The notes: generated by a model not told the origin, from the sequence alone. A stretch of DNA of 64,000 nucleotides from CBDBLK01 sp965243145 (GCA_965243145.1 CBDEUB010000002.1:1116001-1180000), one strand, 5' to 3'. Shown: positions 51,604 through 61,039, counted from the stretch's first letter. Numbers and translations are program-made.

Positions 51604-53307
51604 TTAGTTGAAATCGTACTCATAAGGGTCTGAAGCGTAAGCACTGGCCCTAACTGTGAAAGGGGTGCTGCTGCTAGCATCAGGAACACTAGCAGGTATT
51701 AAGCTGCTAGCACTTGCACCTAAACCCAATTGAGAGGCACCATTATTACCCCAGCAGACCACACGGCCAGAGGCCTGAAGAGCGCAGGTATTATTGCCTC
51801 CAGCAGAGATGCTGATGACATTTCTAAGTACGCCATTTTCTCCTTGGCCATCATCACCCGAGACATCAACAACGGCCAAGGGAGTATCTGAACTTACATT
51901 TGCAGCAACATTGTTTACATCGATCCAAACTCGTGACCCACTTCCTAACTGTCTGTTTGATCCAAGACCCCAACAGTAAACCCTGCGAGAATTAGAAAGG
52001 GCACAAGTGTGATTGGCCCCTGCGGCCAGTTGGACAATGCTACTCAAATTTCCGCTACCAGAAGTGCTGCTAACTTGTAAAGGGGTATCTGCACTTGCGT
52101 TAGTATAAAAACCACCAACAGCCCAGTAACCATGACGACGAGTATCGTTACTACTGTCATCACCGACACCTAGCTGACCATGTTGGTTTAATCCCCAACA
52201 ATAAACACTTCCAGCAGTGGAAAGCGCACAAGTGTGGTTATCACCTGCCACAACTTGAGTAATCATTCCTAAATTGCCGCCGCTACTATCACCAGAAACA
52301 TTGGCCACTGGCAATGGAGCATCTGTACTCGTCGTTCCTACAGGGGTGAGAACAGAAGCGTGTCCTGGCCCAACTCCTAGCTGGCCGCTTAGCCTTTGTC
52401 CCCAACAGTAGACCTCTCCATTTTCAGAACGAGCACAAGAATGTTCGCCACCTGATGCCACTTGAACAATGCCACTCAAAACCTCATCATTGACAGCAGA
52501 ACTTAGCGCAACAGGCTGAGGAGTATCGGCACTTGAATCGGCCGGTGTGAGACTATCAACCTCTAACTGGCCATTAATTCCCAATCCCCAGCAAGCGACA
52601 ACTCCATCATTATCGTCGTCATCATAAACAGCACAAGTGTGGTCACCTCCCGCACTTACCTGGGTTACTCTGTAAAAGGGTTCGGCCGGAACAAAAGGAG
52701 TGAGTGTGCCTGCTGTAGTTGAACGGACACCAATTTGAAAAACATGTGTGGCCACATCAAAAGTTTCCGTTACAGGAATAATTGAAGGATTGTTACCACT
52801 TGGATAAAGTCTTAATCGCCCTACCTGGCCATTTTCGTTATTTCCCCAACAGTGCAAAACACTGTCGAAACCAAGTCCGCAAGTATGAGTTTCTCCAGCA
52901 TCAACTTGAGTTATACCTTCAAGTGCGAAAAATAAATCGTTTTGAGGATTGTAAGTGTGGCCACCAGTACGCCCCGGCATAGTAGCAGCAGCGTGAGTAA
53001 CGGGGGCCGTGCCATTAAGCCCGGCACCATCTCCAACAGAAAGCACTTGTGTTGGGCCAGCTTGAGCACTGATGCTACTGGCATTATTTCCCAAACGGCC
53101 ATTTTCTTGTTGACCCCAACAGAGAACTGTGCCGTCGGTTTCGGCCAAACAGGTATGATTAGCACCTACGGAGAGAACGCCCTCAAGGGGAAAACCCACC
53201 GCTACACCACTACCGCCGGATGAACTACCACTCGCTGTGTCATCGTCGTCATCGCTACAGGCAAAGAACAGAGTCGAAAGCAAAATAGAGGTCAAAATCA
53301 GTCTCAT
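51604..53307 (-). CDS. RCC1-repeat lipoprotein A
   Basis: A 567-residue predicted lipoprotein (LTSILLSTLFFAC, then an Asp run and Ser/Gly linker). The mature part has about seven RCC1-type blades with the consensus AxGxxHTCALSxxGxVYCWGxNxxGQLG, each with a Cys pair (HTC...YCWG) that could form a disulfide. This predicts a surface beta-propeller, probably for binding proteins or polysaccharide. ATG 53307 is chosen over 53319. Paralogue B (55546) lies inverted on the other side of the integrase. Confidence 0.88.
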   Translation of the reverse strand: MRLILTSILLSTLFFACSDDDDDTASGSSSGGSGVAVGFPLEGVLSVGANHTCLAETDGTVLCWGQQENGRLGNNASSISAQAGPTQVLSVGDGAGLNGTAPVTHAAATMPGRTGGHTYNPQNDLFFALEGITQVDAGETHTCGLGFDSVLHCWGNNENGQVGRLRLYPSGNNPSIIPVTETFDVATHVFQIGVRSTTAGTLTPFVPAEPFYRVTQVSAGGDHTCAVYDDDDNDGVVACWGLGINGQLEVDSLTPADSSADTPQPVALSSAVNDEVLSGIVQVASGGEHSCARSENGEVYCWGQRLSGQLGVGPGHASVLTPVGTTSTDAPLPVANVSGDSSGGNLGMITQVVAGDNHTCALSTAGSVYCWGLNQHGQLGVGDDSSNDTRRHGYWAVGGFYTNASADTPLQVSSTSGSGNLSSIVQLAAGANHTCALSNSRRVYCWGLGSNRQLGSGSRVWIDVNNVAANVSSDTPLAVVDVSGDDGQGENGVLRNVISISAGGNNTCALQASGRVVCWGNNGASQLGLGASASSLIPASVPDASSSTPFTVRASAYASDPYEYDFN

Positions 53308-53473
53308 GTGTATACCCAACTTGAGGGTTTTTTTAAGTCATTCGCAAGTTATTGTTTTTAAATTGTTTTATGCTCTGTTTAAAAAATAACTTTTCTTTAT
53401 GAGCCATTTATGGCCTATCTTTTGCCCATGGGACAAGCAAACGCATTGCGTAAATCAAGTGGCCAAAAACCTC

Positions 53474-54535
53474 TCACACTTCAAATTGCACGGTTTGGAC
53501 GACCTCCTTCATAAAGTTGGGGTGAAGAGCCGCGTATTTTTTTGCCGTCATCTCCACCTTGGAATGTCCCAAAAGTTTTGAAAGCGCGAAAATGTCTCCG
53601 CCGGCCATGACAAAATTTGAGGCGTAGGTGGTTCTCAAATCGTGAAACCTGATCTTTGGAACTTCCGCTTTTTCTATTGATCTCTTAAAGTGCTCGTCCG
53701 CAACGAAAGAGGCGCTGATGGGCCTTCCCCTCCTATTTGTAAAAACAAAAGTCTCATGCCTCTTTTCTTGGGCCAAATTTGACAAAATTTTAAAGGCCGC
53801 ATCGTTGAGGGGAATATATCTTATAACTCCCGTTTTAGTCGTTTCCCTGAAACCATCGGCATTTCTAATCCTGGCGATCTCAATCCGCCTCTCGACGAGA
53901 TTGATTTTATCCCAGCAAAGTCCCAAAAGTTCTCCTATCCTCATGCCCGTATTCAGGGCCAGAGCATAAAGGGGACAATAGGGACTATCTCTATTAATTT
54001 TCAGAAACTTGTGAACCTGCTCGGGCATCCAGTAGTTCAAACTCCGCGGCGGCCTCTTGATCTTCTTCATTTCTTCAAGGGGATTGCGAATCAAGTAATG
54101 AAACCTAACGGCGTCTTTGAGCATTTGTTTGAGCAAGATCAAAACATTATTCATTCTGGCAATTTGAATACCGTTGTCCCGACAGCGCTGGATAATCTTT
54201 TGAGTCAAGCCTAAATGAATGTTTTCCAACTTCACCCTACCCAAGACGGGAGAGAGGTACATTCTGATCGCTGCACGATGGCCGTTCAAGGTGGATTTGG
54301 CCCAACCTTGCCCCTCTCGCATCTCCGTCCACAACTTGGCAAAGGATTCAAAGTCGATGGATTCAATGTGGGCAAGGCCCAAGGCCTTTTTTCTGCGAAT
54401 TTCCGCACTGAAATCCTGTTTCCAGGCCGAAGCATCGGATTTTCGTTTAAAGGTTTTGGTTATGGCCTTCCCGTCTACGAAAACTTTTTCACGATAGCTG
54501 ATGACCTGGCCCGTTTTGTTTTTGATTTTTTCCAT
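53474..54535 (-). CDS. Tyrosine recombinase/integrase
   Basis: A 353-residue phage-type integrase with an N-terminal AP2-like arm, a core-binding SAM-like domain (WAKSTLNGHRAAIRMYLSPVLG) and the catalytic domain: Arg in NTGMRIGELLGL, HDLRTTYAS, LLGHSKVEMTAKKYAAL with the nucleophile Tyr. ATG 54535 follows GGAGTGGAGAC. No excisionase, phage structural gene or att repeats were seen, so it is either a lone remnant or acts on nearby DNA such as the flanking RCC1 genes. Confidence 0.93.
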   Translation of the reverse strand: MEKIKNKTGQVISYREKVFVDGKAITKTFKRKSDASAWKQDFSAEIRRKKALGLAHIESIDFESFAKLWTEMREGQGWAKSTLNGHRAAIRMYLSPVLGRVKLENIHLGLTQKIIQRCRDNGIQIARMNNVLILLKQMLKDAVRFHYLIRNPLEEMKKIKRPPRSLNYWMPEQVHKFLKINRDSPYCPLYALALNTGMRIGELLGLCWDKINLVERRIEIARIRNADGFRETTKTGVIRYIPLNDAAFKILSNLAQEKRHETFVFTNRRGRPISASFVADEHFKRSIEKAEVPKIRFHDLRTTYASNFVMAGGDIFALSKLLGHSKVEMTAKKYAALHPNFMKEVVQTVQFEV

Positions 54536-54723
54536 GTCTCCACTCCTCTTCATTGGTTTCATTGGGCCGAAATTGGCCCCGGTTCTTTTAGGAGCAAATA
54601 CCTCATAAACATTTAAAACTAAAACTATCAAATATAGTTAAAATATGGCCTTACCGATGAATAAGGATTTACAGGGTATAGGGTTGGGGATTTTGTGATA
54701 AAATAGGTAAGTAAGGGGATATT

Positions 54724-55080
54724 ATGACAACTTCAGGGAATGGACTCAATACTCTGGAATACGCAGATCGCTTAATTAGGGCCGGAGTCCCCGAAGAACA
54801 GGCCAAAGCACAAGCTTTGGTTCTGTATGAAATTATTAACTCAACTTTGGCGACCAAGCGAGATATTGCCGACATTCAAAGGGACATTAAAGGCCTTGAC
54901 CTAAAAATTGAGCAAGTCCGTGCCAACCTTGAGTTAAAAATCGAAAAAGTCCGTTCTGACCTAAGTAAAGAAATCGAGCAAATGGGCCATAAATTAACCG
55001 TGAGAATGGGCGTTTTGTATACAAGTTCAATCGGTGCCGTTCTGGTGATGGCCAAACTTGGGTGGTTATCAATTCAATAA
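54724..55080 (+). CDS. DUF1640-like coiled-coil protein with membrane anchor (paralogue 2)
   Basis: A 118-residue protein: helix LEYADRLIRAGVPEEQAKAQALVLYEI, then TLATKRDIADIQRDIKGLDLKIEQV and a regular heptad coiled coil, then a C-terminal membrane segment (MGVLYTSSIGAVLVMAKLGWLS). Same layout as 20113 and 57486. Placed between the integrase and RCC1 lipoprotein B. AAGGGG precedes the ATG. Confidence 0.82.
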   Translation: MTTSGNGLNTLEYADRLIRAGVPEEQAKAQALVLYEIINSTLATKRDIADIQRDIKGLDLKIEQVRANLELKIEKVRSDLSKEIEQMGHKLTVRMGVLYTSSIGAVLVMAKLGWLSIQ

Positions 55081-55545
55081 CCCCACCGCGATGGTTTTGA
55101 GCACCGGGCGGAAAAAATGATCCCCCGCTACCTCATAAAGTTTTTTTATTCACACAAATATCAATCTCCATTACTCAGCTTTTTGGACAAAGAGGGCCAC
55201 TTTTGCGGGAAATTTGGCCATTATGGGCCGATTGACAGAGTTTACCCAAGAATTTTAACTTACAAAGTTTGTCAGAAGGCATTTTTTTAAAAAAAGTTTG
55301 TTTTTCAGTATTGATTTTTCTCGGCAGCAATCCGACAATGAAATTCACGGCCCCTCTTTGTGGCAAATGGTGGGTCTTGAGGATGAGTTCAAATGAATCT
55401 GTCCATCGAAAGATTTTCTTTGACTACTGAGACGGCGGCAAGGGTGCCTGTCGTCGCTCCCATAACTCAAAAATTCGAGTTGAGGTGCTCGATTCTTTGC
55501 AAGGGGACTTGCTAACTCTAGGATACCATAAAGGAGGGTATACGC
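55081..55545 (+). other. Intergenic region upstream of RCC1 lipoprotein B
   Basis: No clear gene. A 40-codon frame, 55393-55515 (MNLSIERFSLTTETAARVP to CSILCKGTC), is open but unsupported. GACGGCGGCAAGGGTGCCTGTCGTC forms a stem, yet no riboswitch class was recognised. Just before the gene stands AAAGGAGGGTATACGC, an excellent ribosome site. Confidence 0.5.
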
Positions 55546-57252
55546 ATGAGATTGATTTTGACCTCTATTTTGCTTTCGAGTTTGTTTTTTGCCTGTAGTG
55601 ATGATGACGATGACAACACAGCGGGCGGCACGGCCGGTGGTAGTTCGGTAAGTATCCCTTTCCCAGCGGTTGGGCTTCTTTCCGTAGGTAGTGACACAAT
55701 TAATGGTAGCCATGCCTGCGTAAATGATATGGCCGGTGTGAGGTGCTGGGGTAACGCTACTAATGGAAGATTGGGAAATAATGCCATTACGGGAAACAGA
55801 AATGGCCCCACTGCTGTTCTTTCCGTAGAGGAAGGCGCTGGAATTAACGGTGCCGCAATAACTCTGACTGCTGCTCAACCTGGAGGGCAGCTTGCTGATA
55901 GTTATGACCCTATGTCTGATCTCATTTTCCCTCTTGAAGGCATTGAAGCAATTGATGCAGGAGGAACACACACCTGCGCTCTAGGTTATGATATGGGCCT
56001 TCGTTGCTGGGGGAACAACTTTAGCGGTCAAGTGGGTAAAGTAAGAGCACAAAGATTGGCCGGCTCTACTACCGCTCTTGCTCAAACTCAAACTTTTGAT
56101 GTAGCTGTTCTCTCCCGGGGTGCTGGCACTCGTTCAACAACCGCAAGTACTTTAACTCCTTGGAATAGCTACCTCTACGGTGTAAGAAGTGTTAGTGCTG
56201 GTGGAAATCATACCTGCGCTGTTTACGACACCGCAGATGATGAAGGTGTTGTCGCTTGTTGGGGACTTGGCGAACAAGGACAGTTGGGGCTTCATGACTT
56301 AGCACCAAATCAACTTACTGCTTCTGCCTCTGCGGACTCTCCCCAATTCGTCGTACAGGGATTTGTAGGAGGAATTACTAATCAAGGGAACGACACGGCC
56401 ACTTCTGATGTCCTAACAGATATTGTTCAAGTCGCTGCTGGTGGCCAGCATACCTGTGCCCTTAATTCTGATGGAGAAGTCTATTGCTGGGGAGATCCTA
56501 CTGACGGACGCTTGGGATACGGAACAGTAAGTGCTACGGGAGAAGGCATTTTGGGAACTTTGGCAGCAGCGACATCAAGTACTGATGCTCCAGTACAGGT
56601 CGTTGACGGTGAAGATGAAATGGACAATTTGAACGGCATCACCCAAATTGTGGCCGGAGATGCTCATACTTGTGCCCTTTCCAGAAGTGGCAGAGTTTAC
56701 TGTTGGGGTGAATACGCTTCTGGCCAATTAGGGTTGGGTTCACTTCCTTCAGCTGGCGACGGTGTTTTGGATTCGAGTACCGATGTTCCACGCCAAGTGC
56801 TTAGCACTTCTGGCAGCGGTTCTTTAAGCGGCATTGCTCAACTGGCCGCTGGGGCCGACCACACTTGTGCCCTTTCCAATTCCCGCAGGGTTTATTGTTG
56901 GGGTGAAAATACCAATGGCCAACTAGGTACACTTGTTGAAGGCCAAAGTGGTTCCACTAACACGACTTCAGACAGACCTTTGGCCGTAGTTGATGTTACT
57001 GGTGATGGAGGCCAGGGCGTGAATGGAACACTTGGCAGTGTGGTTGGTATCGCTGCCGGCGGCAATACAACTTGTGCTCTTCAATCCACTGGACGCGTGG
57101 TTTGCTGGGGTAGTAATGCTAACAATGCGCTTGGCCTAGGGGCAACAACTCTAGAGAATTTTGGTTACCCTTCTGCTAGCAACGATTCATACCAACCCGT
57201 CACTGTTAGGGCCAATGCTTTTAGCCAGACACCCTACGATTACGGAATGTAA
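55546..57252 (+). CDS. RCC1-repeat lipoprotein B
   Basis: A 568-residue paralogue of the lipoprotein at 51604: near-identical start (MRLILTSILLS-LFFACSDDDDD), about seven RCC1 blades with HTCAL...CWGxNxxGQLG and a shared ending of the form PFTVRA-A--(D/T)PY(E/D)Y. The blades diverge more than the signal peptide, as expected of a surface protein under selection. Oriented away from the integrase, so the pair is inverted. Confidence 0.9.
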   Translation: MRLILTSILLSSLFFACSDDDDDNTAGGTAGGSSVSIPFPAVGLLSVGSDTINGSHACVNDMAGVRCWGNATNGRLGNNAITGNRNGPTAVLSVEEGAGINGAAITLTAAQPGGQLADSYDPMSDLIFPLEGIEAIDAGGTHTCALGYDMGLRCWGNNFSGQVGKVRAQRLAGSTTALAQTQTFDVAVLSRGAGTRSTTASTLTPWNSYLYGVRSVSAGGNHTCAVYDTADDEGVVACWGLGEQGQLGLHDLAPNQLTASASADSPQFVVQGFVGGITNQGNDTATSDVLTDIVQVAAGGQHTCALNSDGEVYCWGDPTDGRLGYGTVSATGEGILGTLAAATSSTDAPVQVVDGEDEMDNLNGITQIVAGDAHTCALSRSGRVYCWGEYASGQLGLGSLPSAGDGVLDSSTDVPRQVLSTSGSGSLSGIAQLAAGADHTCALSNSRRVYCWGENTNGQLGTLVEGQSGSTNTTSDRPLAVVDVTGDGGQGVNGTLGSVVGIAAGGNTTCALQSTGRVVCWGSNANNALGLGATTLENFGYPSASNDSYQPVTVRANAFSQTPYDYGM

Positions 57253-57275
57253 AACTAGAATTTTCAGTTCAAAGA

Positions 57276-57306
57276 GAAAAAGCGCACCTTAGGGTGCGCT
57301 TTTTTT
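57276..57306 (+). terminator. Rho-independent terminator of RCC1 lipoprotein B
   Basis: Stem AGCGCACC/GGTGCGCT (57281-57300) with a 4-base loop and six T, preceded by five A; it could serve both directions. Confidence 0.9.
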
Positions 57307-57485
57307 ATGCGGCGTTTGGAGTGAAACAGATTCTAACCCTAAAAATCTGAGTAATCGATATAAGTATTAGCATAGATATAAACGGAATGGAGTATTATGG
57401 CCATATATTTACAGGGGCCGGCCATTCCGCTTAATATTTTCTGAACTAAGGCCGACGAGATATTGAAGAAGAGGAGATGGTAAAA

Positions 57486-57812
57486 ATGAGAAATGGACAG
57501 GAAGTATTTAATGTCTTGGAATGTGTGAAGCATTTAAGGCAAGCTGGCTTCACCCAAGAGCAGGCCGAAGCTCAGGCGCGGGAAATCGAGAAGGCCAAGA
57601 ACGACCTAGAGTCTAATTTAGCAACCAAAAGGGATATTGTAGACCTCAAAAGGGATATTGAAAAACTAAGAGGAGACACTAAAAGGGAAATCAAAGCATT
57701 AGAGGAACGCATCGGTTTCAAAATGGTTATCACCTCGGGCAGCTTTGCCTTTCTCATTTTAGGGGCCTTGGTCACTTTGGCCAAATTGGGCCTTCTTACA
57801 CCCGCAAAGTAA
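57486..57812 (+). CDS. DUF1640-like coiled-coil protein with membrane anchor (paralogue 3)
   Basis: A 108-residue protein: CVKHLRQAGFTQEQAEAQAREIE, NLATKRDIVDLKRDIEKLRGDTKREI coiled coil, then FLILGALVTLAKLGLLTPAK. The last segment is nearly the same as in paralogue 1 (ALVTLGKLGMLDP). ATG 57486 is spaced well from GAGGAG; ATG 57477 is an alternative. Confidence 0.82.
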   Translation: MRNGQEVFNVLECVKHLRQAGFTQEQAEAQAREIEKAKNDLESNLATKRDIVDLKRDIEKLRGDTKREIKALEERIGFKMVITSGSFAFLILGALVTLAKLGLLTPAK

Positions 57813-57850
57813 GCAACCTCCTGTAACTCCCTTATTTTGGCCAGGGCCTT

Positions 57851-58648
57851 TCATTCATTGCCCCTCACAAAATCCAGCAACTTTTGATTAAAGGCCTCAC
57901 TTTGTTCAAAATGGGGATAGTGGGAAGTGCACTCAATTTCAAAATAGTTGGCATCACCTACGATCTCCCTGATATAAGCACCATTAGTTAATACATCCTT
58001 GGATGCTCCAATGCAGGCGAAAGGAATTTTGAGATTGCGGACAATATCGACTTCGCCGTAGGTATAGGAGGCGAGGGCCGCTTGAAACGATTCTCTAAAC
58101 CGGGGGTCGCAGGCATCGATCCATTTCTCAATTTGACTTTGGAGAAAGGCCTCGCTGGCATACACCTTGGCCACGGCCTTCTTTTCATCGGAGGAAAGTT
58201 GGGCCTGAAAGAGACAACTTATGGCCTCCACGGGATTGAGGCCTCGAAACAAGTCTTCGGCGGTTTGTAAGGGCGGCGTTTGGCAAATCACCAGACCTGC
58301 CAACTCCATTTTTTGGGAAACCTGAATGGCGATATGCCCGCCGAGAGAATGTCCAACTAAAAAAGGCCGGCCTAATTCCAATTTCTGGCAAAATTCAACA
58401 ACACATTGAGCAAATGCCTCCAGAAAGTAATCACCTTCTGGCCTGTCACTGGCCCCGTGCCCGGGAAGGTCGAGGGCCATGAGTCGATAGTTTTCGGCCA
58501 GGTCGCCCTCAAACTGCCTTACAAAGGCCTCTTTTGCGCCATTATTTCCGTGAATGAAAAGGATACTGCTTTTGGCCCTAAGGCCTTCCAGGTAACTGAT
58601 AGTTCCTTGAGAAAGATTGATTGATTTAGTTTCAAAAGATATTGTCAA
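57851..58648 (-). CDS. Alpha/beta-hydrolase (paralogue 2)
   Basis: A 265-residue alpha/beta-hydrolase with LFIHGNNGAKE, MALDLPGHGASDRPEGDYF, nucleophile VGHSLGGHIAIQ and His in SHYPHFEQ. Clearly paralogous to 36628 across its whole length. No signal peptide. In both places the gene stands near a regulator-family or DUF1640-like gene, but there is no shared operon. Confidence 0.87.
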   Translation of the reverse strand: MTISFETKSINLSQGTISYLEGLRAKSSILFIHGNNGAKEAFVRQFEGDLAENYRLMALDLPGHGASDRPEGDYFLEAFAQCVVEFCQKLELGRPFLVGHSLGGHIAIQVSQKMELAGLVICQTPPLQTAEDLFRGLNPVEAISCLFQAQLSSDEKKAVAKVYASEAFLQSQIEKWIDACDPRFRESFQAALASYTYGEVDIVRNLKIPFACIGASKDVLTNGAYIREIVGDANYFEIECTSHYPHFEQSEAFNQKLLDFVRGNE

Positions 58649-58786
58649 TTCCTATTTAAACAGTAGGGCCTAGTTAAGAAATTTTAACTTCTACCTACCA
58701 GTAATGAAACAAATTTTTTGCCAAATACAGGAGAAATAAGATAGGATAACGGTACTGTGTGCAACGCAATCCCCCTTCTTTGAGTC

Positions 58787-60343
58787 TTGAAACCATTTTT
58801 GGAAAACTACATTAACCTGGTGGCCTCCATTGAACCCCATGCCAACAAATTTGTGTGGTGGTCTTGTCTCATCAGTTCCAAAAACCGTTTTTACCGAAAA
58901 TTTACCGATATTTTACAGGAAAAAAATCGTCCCATAGGCCCTGCGGCCCACATTGGCCACGCCATTTATTTTTTTCTCTATATCGGCGTCTACTCGGCCA
59001 AAGTTTTTCTCAATCGCCTCTTTCGCCGGAAAAAAATTAAAAAAATCCTCGAACGATTCCAAGGGAAAGAAATTATCCTGGCCAAAACTTTTGCTTTTCC
59101 CACCAGCGATTTTTCCAATTTCAAAGACCCGGTTTTTGAAACACTCAACAATCATCTCGAAAAAAAGGGATACCAGGTCATGGTGCTCTACGAACCTATT
59201 AAGGCCTTTAAAAAAAGCATCACCCAATTCAATTTGCAAGACAATACTCTAAGTTGTTTTGACTTTTTTAAAGTCAGGGATATGTTCTCCTGTGTCTTCA
59301 CTTTGCTTGCGAGTTATTTCTCCACCTTGAAAAAGTCGTTTCCGCTGTCGTTTGAAGGCCGAAATATAGGCCGGCCGTTCAAATCCCTCTACCTGTGGGA
59401 GCACTTTTCTCCCTCTACTCTTCACGCCATGAACTATTATTATCTCTGCAAAAATTTGGCCCACCATTTTCACATTAAGCGCTACTATTACACTTACGAA
59501 AACAACAGTTGGGAGCGCATGTCTCTCATGTCGTTCCGCCGGTATTCTCCCGCAACCCGCCTCATTGCCCACGCCCACAATGTGGTTCCCCTGGCCTCGG
59601 CCAACCTTTTTTACGGGAGGGGAGAAGAACAAACTTCCCCTCGGCCAGATGTCATTTTGGCCACTGGAGAAATACCCAAGAATATACTGCAAAAATATGG
59701 GCACTATGTGCAAACACCCATCAAACCTGCCTGCGCCATTCGCTACAGCTACCTCAACCGCATAAAAACATTCCCCGACAACCGCAAGGCCAAGAAAATC
59801 CTGGTCGCCTTCAACAGCGGTATGGATGTTGAAATTATTAAAATTCTCTTTCTGCAAACCAGCGCCCTAAAAGAGTGGAAAGTGATTTTGCGGTTTCATC
59901 CCGCCGCTCCCTATGAAGAGATTAGGGACAAAATCCCCTATCCCATCGAAGGCCTGCCAAATTGGCAATTCTCCAAGGCAAAAAACTTGGAGCAAGATAT
60001 TGAAAACGCTTCCGTCATTCTCTACTGGGGTTCAACCGCCGCACTGGAGGCCATTCAATTGGGCCGCCCTCCCATCCATATCAAACTGGGTGATTTTAAC
60101 TTCGACCCCTTATTTGAACTCTCCCGTTTTAAATGGGTTTGGCATCCCGACAGGCCCCTCAAGGATGTCCTCCAAGAAATCGAACTTTTAGACTCGGTAA
60201 CTTACAATGAACATCTCCAAGACGCACAAAACTATCTGGCCAAATACTTCTATCCCGTTACCGAGCAAGGCCTGCAAATTTTTGAGGAAGCGGTGGCCAC
60301 GAGTTCGTCCAGCATAACGAGTGGTGGTCGTGACAAGGATTGA
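58787..60343 (+). CDS. Surface-polysaccharide/CDP-glycerol-transferase-like protein
   Basis: A 518-residue protein with an N-terminal amphipathic or membrane-associated region (HAIYFFLYIGVYSAKVFLNRLF) and a GT-B-like body: YLWEHFSPSTLHAMNYYYLCKNL, ATRLIAHAHNVVPLA, then WKVILRFHPAAPYEEI and ASVILYWGSTAALEAIQLGRPPIHIKLG, the H-P...STAALEA pattern seen in capsule and teichoic-type transferases. A sugar or polyol-phosphate transferase for surface polysaccharide is the best guess. The last seven codons run into the tRNA-Val gene on the other strand. TTG 58787 lacks a strong ribosome site. Confidence 0.62.
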   Translation: MKPFLENYINLVASIEPHANKFVWWSCLISSKNRFYRKFTDILQEKNRPIGPAAHIGHAIYFFLYIGVYSAKVFLNRLFRRKKIKKILERFQGKEIILAKTFAFPTSDFSNFKDPVFETLNNHLEKKGYQVMVLYEPIKAFKKSITQFNLQDNTLSCFDFFKVRDMFSCVFTLLASYFSTLKKSFPLSFEGRNIGRPFKSLYLWEHFSPSTLHAMNYYYLCKNLAHHFHIKRYYYTYENNSWERMSLMSFRRYSPATRLIAHAHNVVPLASANLFYGRGEEQTSPRPDVILATGEIPKNILQKYGHYVQTPIKPACAIRYSYLNRIKTFPDNRKAKKILVAFNSGMDVEIIKILFLQTSALKEWKVILRFHPAAPYEEIRDKIPYPIEGLPNWQFSKAKNLEQDIENASVILYWGSTAALEAIQLGRPPIHIKLGDFNFDPLFELSRFKWVWHPDRPLKDVLQEIELLDSVTYNEHLQDAQNYLAKYFYPVTEQGLQIFEEAVATSSSSITSGGRDKD

Positions 60344-60396
60344 ACTTGTGACCCCTGCCATGTCAAGGCAGTGCTCTCCCGCTGAGCTACACGACC
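60322..60396 (-). tRNA. tRNA-Val (anticodon GAC)
   Basis: A 75-base cloverleaf with CCA encoded. Acceptor GGTCGTG pairs with CACGACC, D-arm TAGCTCAGCGGGAGAGC, anticodon stem CTGCC/GGCAG with loop TTGACAT, T-loop TTCAATC, discriminator A then CCA. Its 3' end overlaps the last 22 bases of the convergent coding sequence. Confidence 0.95.
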
Positions 60397-60454
60397 ACTT
60401 GGGGCCAATATAAAAAGGCCATCCGTCGCTGTCAACAACGGGGCAACGGCGAGG

Positions 60455-61039
60455 TCATCCGGTGAGAAACCAACGATTTTGTCTCCAGGTAATTTCCTTG
60501 CCCTGCTTTTTTAGAATTTTTCTCAGATTGTGAATGTGAACATCGACATTTTTGGATTCGACCTTGTGCTCACCCCAAATTTCCTTGAGGATTTGGTCAC
60601 GACTGGCCCCCTGTGGGCCATTCATCCTCAAAACTTCAAAAATGAGAATTTGCTTGAGACTCATGCCCGACTGGGTGTTGGCGAAAAGGCGATTTTTCTT
60701 GAGGTCGGCGGCGTGTTTGAGTTTGGTGGCCAACTCCATGAAATTAATAGGGTGGACAAACACATCGCGCACTCCCCGTCCCAAATAAGTATCGACCTGA
60801 TTGGCCTTAGGTTCTTCCAAGATCAAAAAAATGCGGTCAAAAGAAACCCTAGTTTTAAACCGCTGAAAATCGGCCTCTTCGGTCATTTCCCGTTCTTCCA
60901 AGATGAGAAAATCGTAGGGACTCCGGTCGAGAAAAAACTGCTCAGAAGTTTTAAAGGCCAAAATAAGGTCTTGGGCGTGGTAACTAAGTTTTGAGTAATC
61001 CGCTAGGGAATTCTCGGAAGTGATAAGAGCAACCTTCAT
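60455..61039 (-). CDS. Winged-helix response-regulator-like protein 3
   Basis: A 194-residue paralogue of 33252 and 36019. Receiver-like part: KVALITSENSLADY, DFLILEEREM, RIFLILEEP, RDVFVHPINFMELATKLKHA. Winged helix: ASRDQILKEIWGEHKVESKNVDVHIHNLRKILKKQGKEITWRQNRWFL. It is the most diverged of the three in the N-terminal half while the DNA-binding part stays close, so the three may read similar operators. GGAGGAATA precedes the ATG. The leader seen upstream of the other two is absent. Confidence 0.85.
   Translation of the reverse strand: MKVALITSENSLADYSKLSYHAQDLILAFKTSEQFFLDRSPYDFLILEEREMTEEADFQRFKTRVSFDRIFLILEEPKANQVDTYLGRGVRDVFVHPINFMELATKLKHAADLKKNRLFANTQSGMSLKQILIFEVLRMNGPQGASRDQILKEIWGEHKVESKNVDVHIHNLRKILKKQGKEITWRQNRWFLTG

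Noticed and set aside
55425..55470. Possible riboswitch upstream of RCC1 lipoprotein B
   Set aside because: A GC stem is present but I could match it to no known class, and there is no terminator or anti-Shine-Dalgarno arrangement.
53474..60396. Integration site of the integrase at tRNA-Val, defining a genomic island
   Set aside because: The tRNA is almost 6 kb away and I found no repeat of the tRNA 3' end near the integrase.
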